Shown one piece after another: positions 62,611 to 64,000 of a DNA stretch of 64,000 bases; within the stretch, counting starts at the first letter, position 1; every line of letters starts with the position of its first letter. The notes below the pieces were generated by a model. It did not search any database. It was not told the origin of the DNA and was given only the letters and a program-made list of their open reading frames with translations. A program made the position numbers and the translations under genes. This stretch comes from Streptomyces daqingensis (GTDB taxonomy: Bacteria; Actinomycetota; Actinomycetes; Streptomycetales; Streptomycetaceae), in assembly GCF_014645895.1 (NCBI RefSeq), contig NZ_BMMP01000012.1, positions 186,001 through 250,000 on the forward strand, in the 5' to 3' direction.

Positions 62611-63993
62611 TCAGCAGCCCAGCAGCCGCCCGGCGAGGTAGCCCTCGATCTGGTCCAGCGAGATGCGGTCCTGCTTCATGGTGTCCCGCTCGCGCACCGT
62701 GACGGCGTTGTCGTCGAGGGTGTCGAAGTCGACGGTGACGCAGAAGGGGGTGCCGATCTCGTCCTGGCGGCGGTAGCGGCGGCCGATCGCGCCCGCGTCG
62801 TCGAACTCGATGTTCCAGTTCTTGCGGAGCGCCTCGGCGAGGCCGCGCGCCTTCGGCGACAGCTTCTCGTTGCGGGACAGCGGCAGCACCGCGACCTTGA
62901 CGGGCGCGAGCCGCGGGTCGAGCCGCATGACGGTGCGCTTCTCCAGCTTGCCCTTGGCGTTGGGCGCCTCGTCCTCGACGTAGGCGTCGAGCATGAAGGC
63001 GAGCATCGCCCGGTTCACACCGGCCGCCGGCTCGATGACGTACGGCACCCAGCGCTCGCCCGCTTCCTGGTCGAAGTAGGAGAGGTCCTGGCCGGAGGCC
63101 TTGGAGTGCGCGGTGAGGTCGAAGTCCGTGCGGTTGGCGACGCCTTCGAGCTCGGAGAACTCACTGCCGCCGAAGTTGAAGCGGTACTCGATGTCGGCGG
63201 TGCGCTTCGAGTAGTGGGAGAGCTTCTCCTTCGGGTGCTCGTACCAGCGGATGTTCTCCTCGCTGATGCCGAGGTCGACGTACCAGTTCCAGCGCTGCTG
63301 CATCCAGTACTCGTGCCACTGCTCGTCCTCGCCCGGCTTGACGAAGAATTCCATCTCCATCTGCTCGAACTCGCGGGTGCGGAAGATGAAGTTGCCGGGC
63401 GTGATCTCGTTCCGGAACGACTTGCCCGTCTGGGCGATGCCGAACGGCGGCTTCTTGCGCGAAGTCTGCTGCACGGCCGCGAAGTTGGTGAAGATGCCCT
63501 GCGCGGTCTCAGGCCGCAGGTAGGCGACCGAACCGGCGTCCTGGGTGGGACCGAGGTGCGTGGAGAGCAGGCCGGAGAACTGCTTGGGCTCGGTGAAGGC
63601 GCCCTTGTTCCCGCAGTGCGGGCAGTTGACGTCGGTGAGGCCCTGGGCCGGAAGCCGCCCGTGCTTGGCCTCGTACGCCTCCTCCAGGTGGTCGGCACGG
63701 AACCGCTTGTGGCACGAAGTGCACTCGGTCAGCGGGTCGGTGAAGGTGGCGACGTGACCTGAGGCCTCCCACACCTGGGGAGCCAGGATGACGGACGAGT
63801 CGAGGCCGACCACGTCGTCGCGCGAGGTGACCATGGCGCGCCACCACTGGCGCTTGATGTTCTCCTTGAGCTCGACGCCGAGCGGCCCGTAGTCCCAGGC
63901 GGCACGCGAGCCTCCGTAGATCTCACTGCACGGGTACACGAAGCCACGGCGCTTGCTCAGGCTGACGATTGTGTCGATCTTGTCGGCGGCCAC
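62611..63993 (-). CDS. glyS: Glycyl-tRNA synthetase, alpha2 type
   Basis: Class II aminoacyl-tRNA synthetase charging tRNA-Gly, 460 aa, normal for the bacterial dimeric form. Motif 1 region near GGSRAAWDYGPLGVELKENI, motif 2 RNEITPGNFIFRTREFEQMEMEFF, motif 3 with GVNRAMLAFMLDAY; the zinc-like CTSCHKRF and CPHCGNKG insertion is present. C-terminal anticodon-binding domain ends at GYLAGRLLGC. GTG at 63993 leaves only seven upstream bases, so the ribosome-binding site is outside the window; MAADKIDTIVSLSKRRGF is the standard N-terminus. Confidence 0.97.
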   Translation of the reverse strand: MAADKIDTIVSLSKRRGFVYPCSEIYGGSRAAWDYGPLGVELKENIKRQWWRAMVTSRDDVVGLDSSVILAPQVWEASGHVATFTDPLTECTSCHKRFRADHLEEAYEAKHGRLPAQGLTDVNCPHCGNKGAFTEPKQFSGLLSTHLGPTQDAGSVAYLRPETAQGIFTNFAAVQQTSRKKPPFGIAQTGKSFRNEITPGNFIFRTREFEQMEMEFFVKPGEDEQWHEYWMQQRWNWYVDLGISEENIRWYEHPKEKLSHYSKRTADIEYRFNFGGSEFSELEGVANRTDFDLTAHSKASGQDLSYFDQEAGERWVPYVIEPAAGVNRAMLAFMLDAYVEDEAPNAKGKLEKRTVMRLDPRLAPVKVAVLPLSRNEKLSPKARGLAEALRKNWNIEFDDAGAIGRRYRRQDEIGTPFCVTVDFDTLDDNAVTVRERDTMKQDRISLDQIEGYLAGRLLGC

Positions 63994-64000
63994 AGTGCTC

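Overview
The window is 64 kb of very GC-rich DNA with long codon-biased genes, frequent GTG starts, ATGA/GTGA gene overlaps and strong GC-rich hairpin terminators. Together with an HrdA-type sigma factor beside dnaG, a c-di-AMP riboswitch in front of an Rpf cell-wall hydrolase, and the nasA, nirBD, ppdK, dus and glyS neighbourhood, this points to a Streptomyces or close relative. It looks like chromosomal core mixed with catabolic accessory loci. I saw no tRNA, rRNA, insertion sequence, prophage, CRISPR array or antibiotic biosynthetic cluster.

Layout. 0-5.3 kb: an atypical FGGY sugar kinase and a heterodimeric ABC exporter with one degenerate ATP site. 5.4-11.7 kb: a reverse-strand housekeeping block (hrdA, dnaG, an FAD reductase, dgt). 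11.8-26 kb: nitrate assimilation in two parts (a CbiX-type chelatase for siroheme and nasA, then flavoprotein-nirB-nirD), with GlnR-like half-sites in front of each part; between them lie SanA-like, methyltransferase, VOC, cutA, short-chain fatty acid transporter and AraC genes. 26-30.6 kb: pcaV divergent from pcaH-G-B-D, a protocatechuate ring-cleavage operon without pcaC, pcaI, pcaJ or pcaF. 30.9-34.5 kb: an SDR, a CitB-type response regulator without a kinase, and the riboswitch-controlled Rpf-LysM-M23 protein. 34.6-38.8 kb: benzoylformate decarboxylase and an MFS transporter divergent from an IclR regulator. 39.3-44.6 kb: a drug-type MFS transporter, an M23-like protein and pyruvate phosphate dikinase.

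45.2-56.6 kb: a two-armed carbohydrate locus. One arm encodes a binding protein, two permeases, a ROK repressor and a Gfo/Idh/MocA oxidoreductase; the other encodes a zinc-less MDR oxidoreductase, an IolE-like isomerase/epimerase, an MGH1-type glycosidase and a debranching-type glycosidase. It has no ATPase or sugar kinase, so import probably depends on a shared ATPase encoded elsewhere. The set of enzymes suggests oxidative handling of a glycoside and is the best candidate for an undescribed pathway. 56.8-64 kb: dodecin, a MarR regulator, tRNA-dihydrouridine synthase, an aldo/keto reductase-TetR pair behind a 24-bp palindrome, an APH-like protein, a Uma2 nuclease-fold protein and glycyl-tRNA synthetase.

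The strongest regulatory signals are the riboswitch whose closing stem contains the Shine-Dalgarno sequence, the TetR-type operator in an AT-rich island, and the paired GlnR-like sites. All functional calls rest on reading motifs by eye; no database search was possible.
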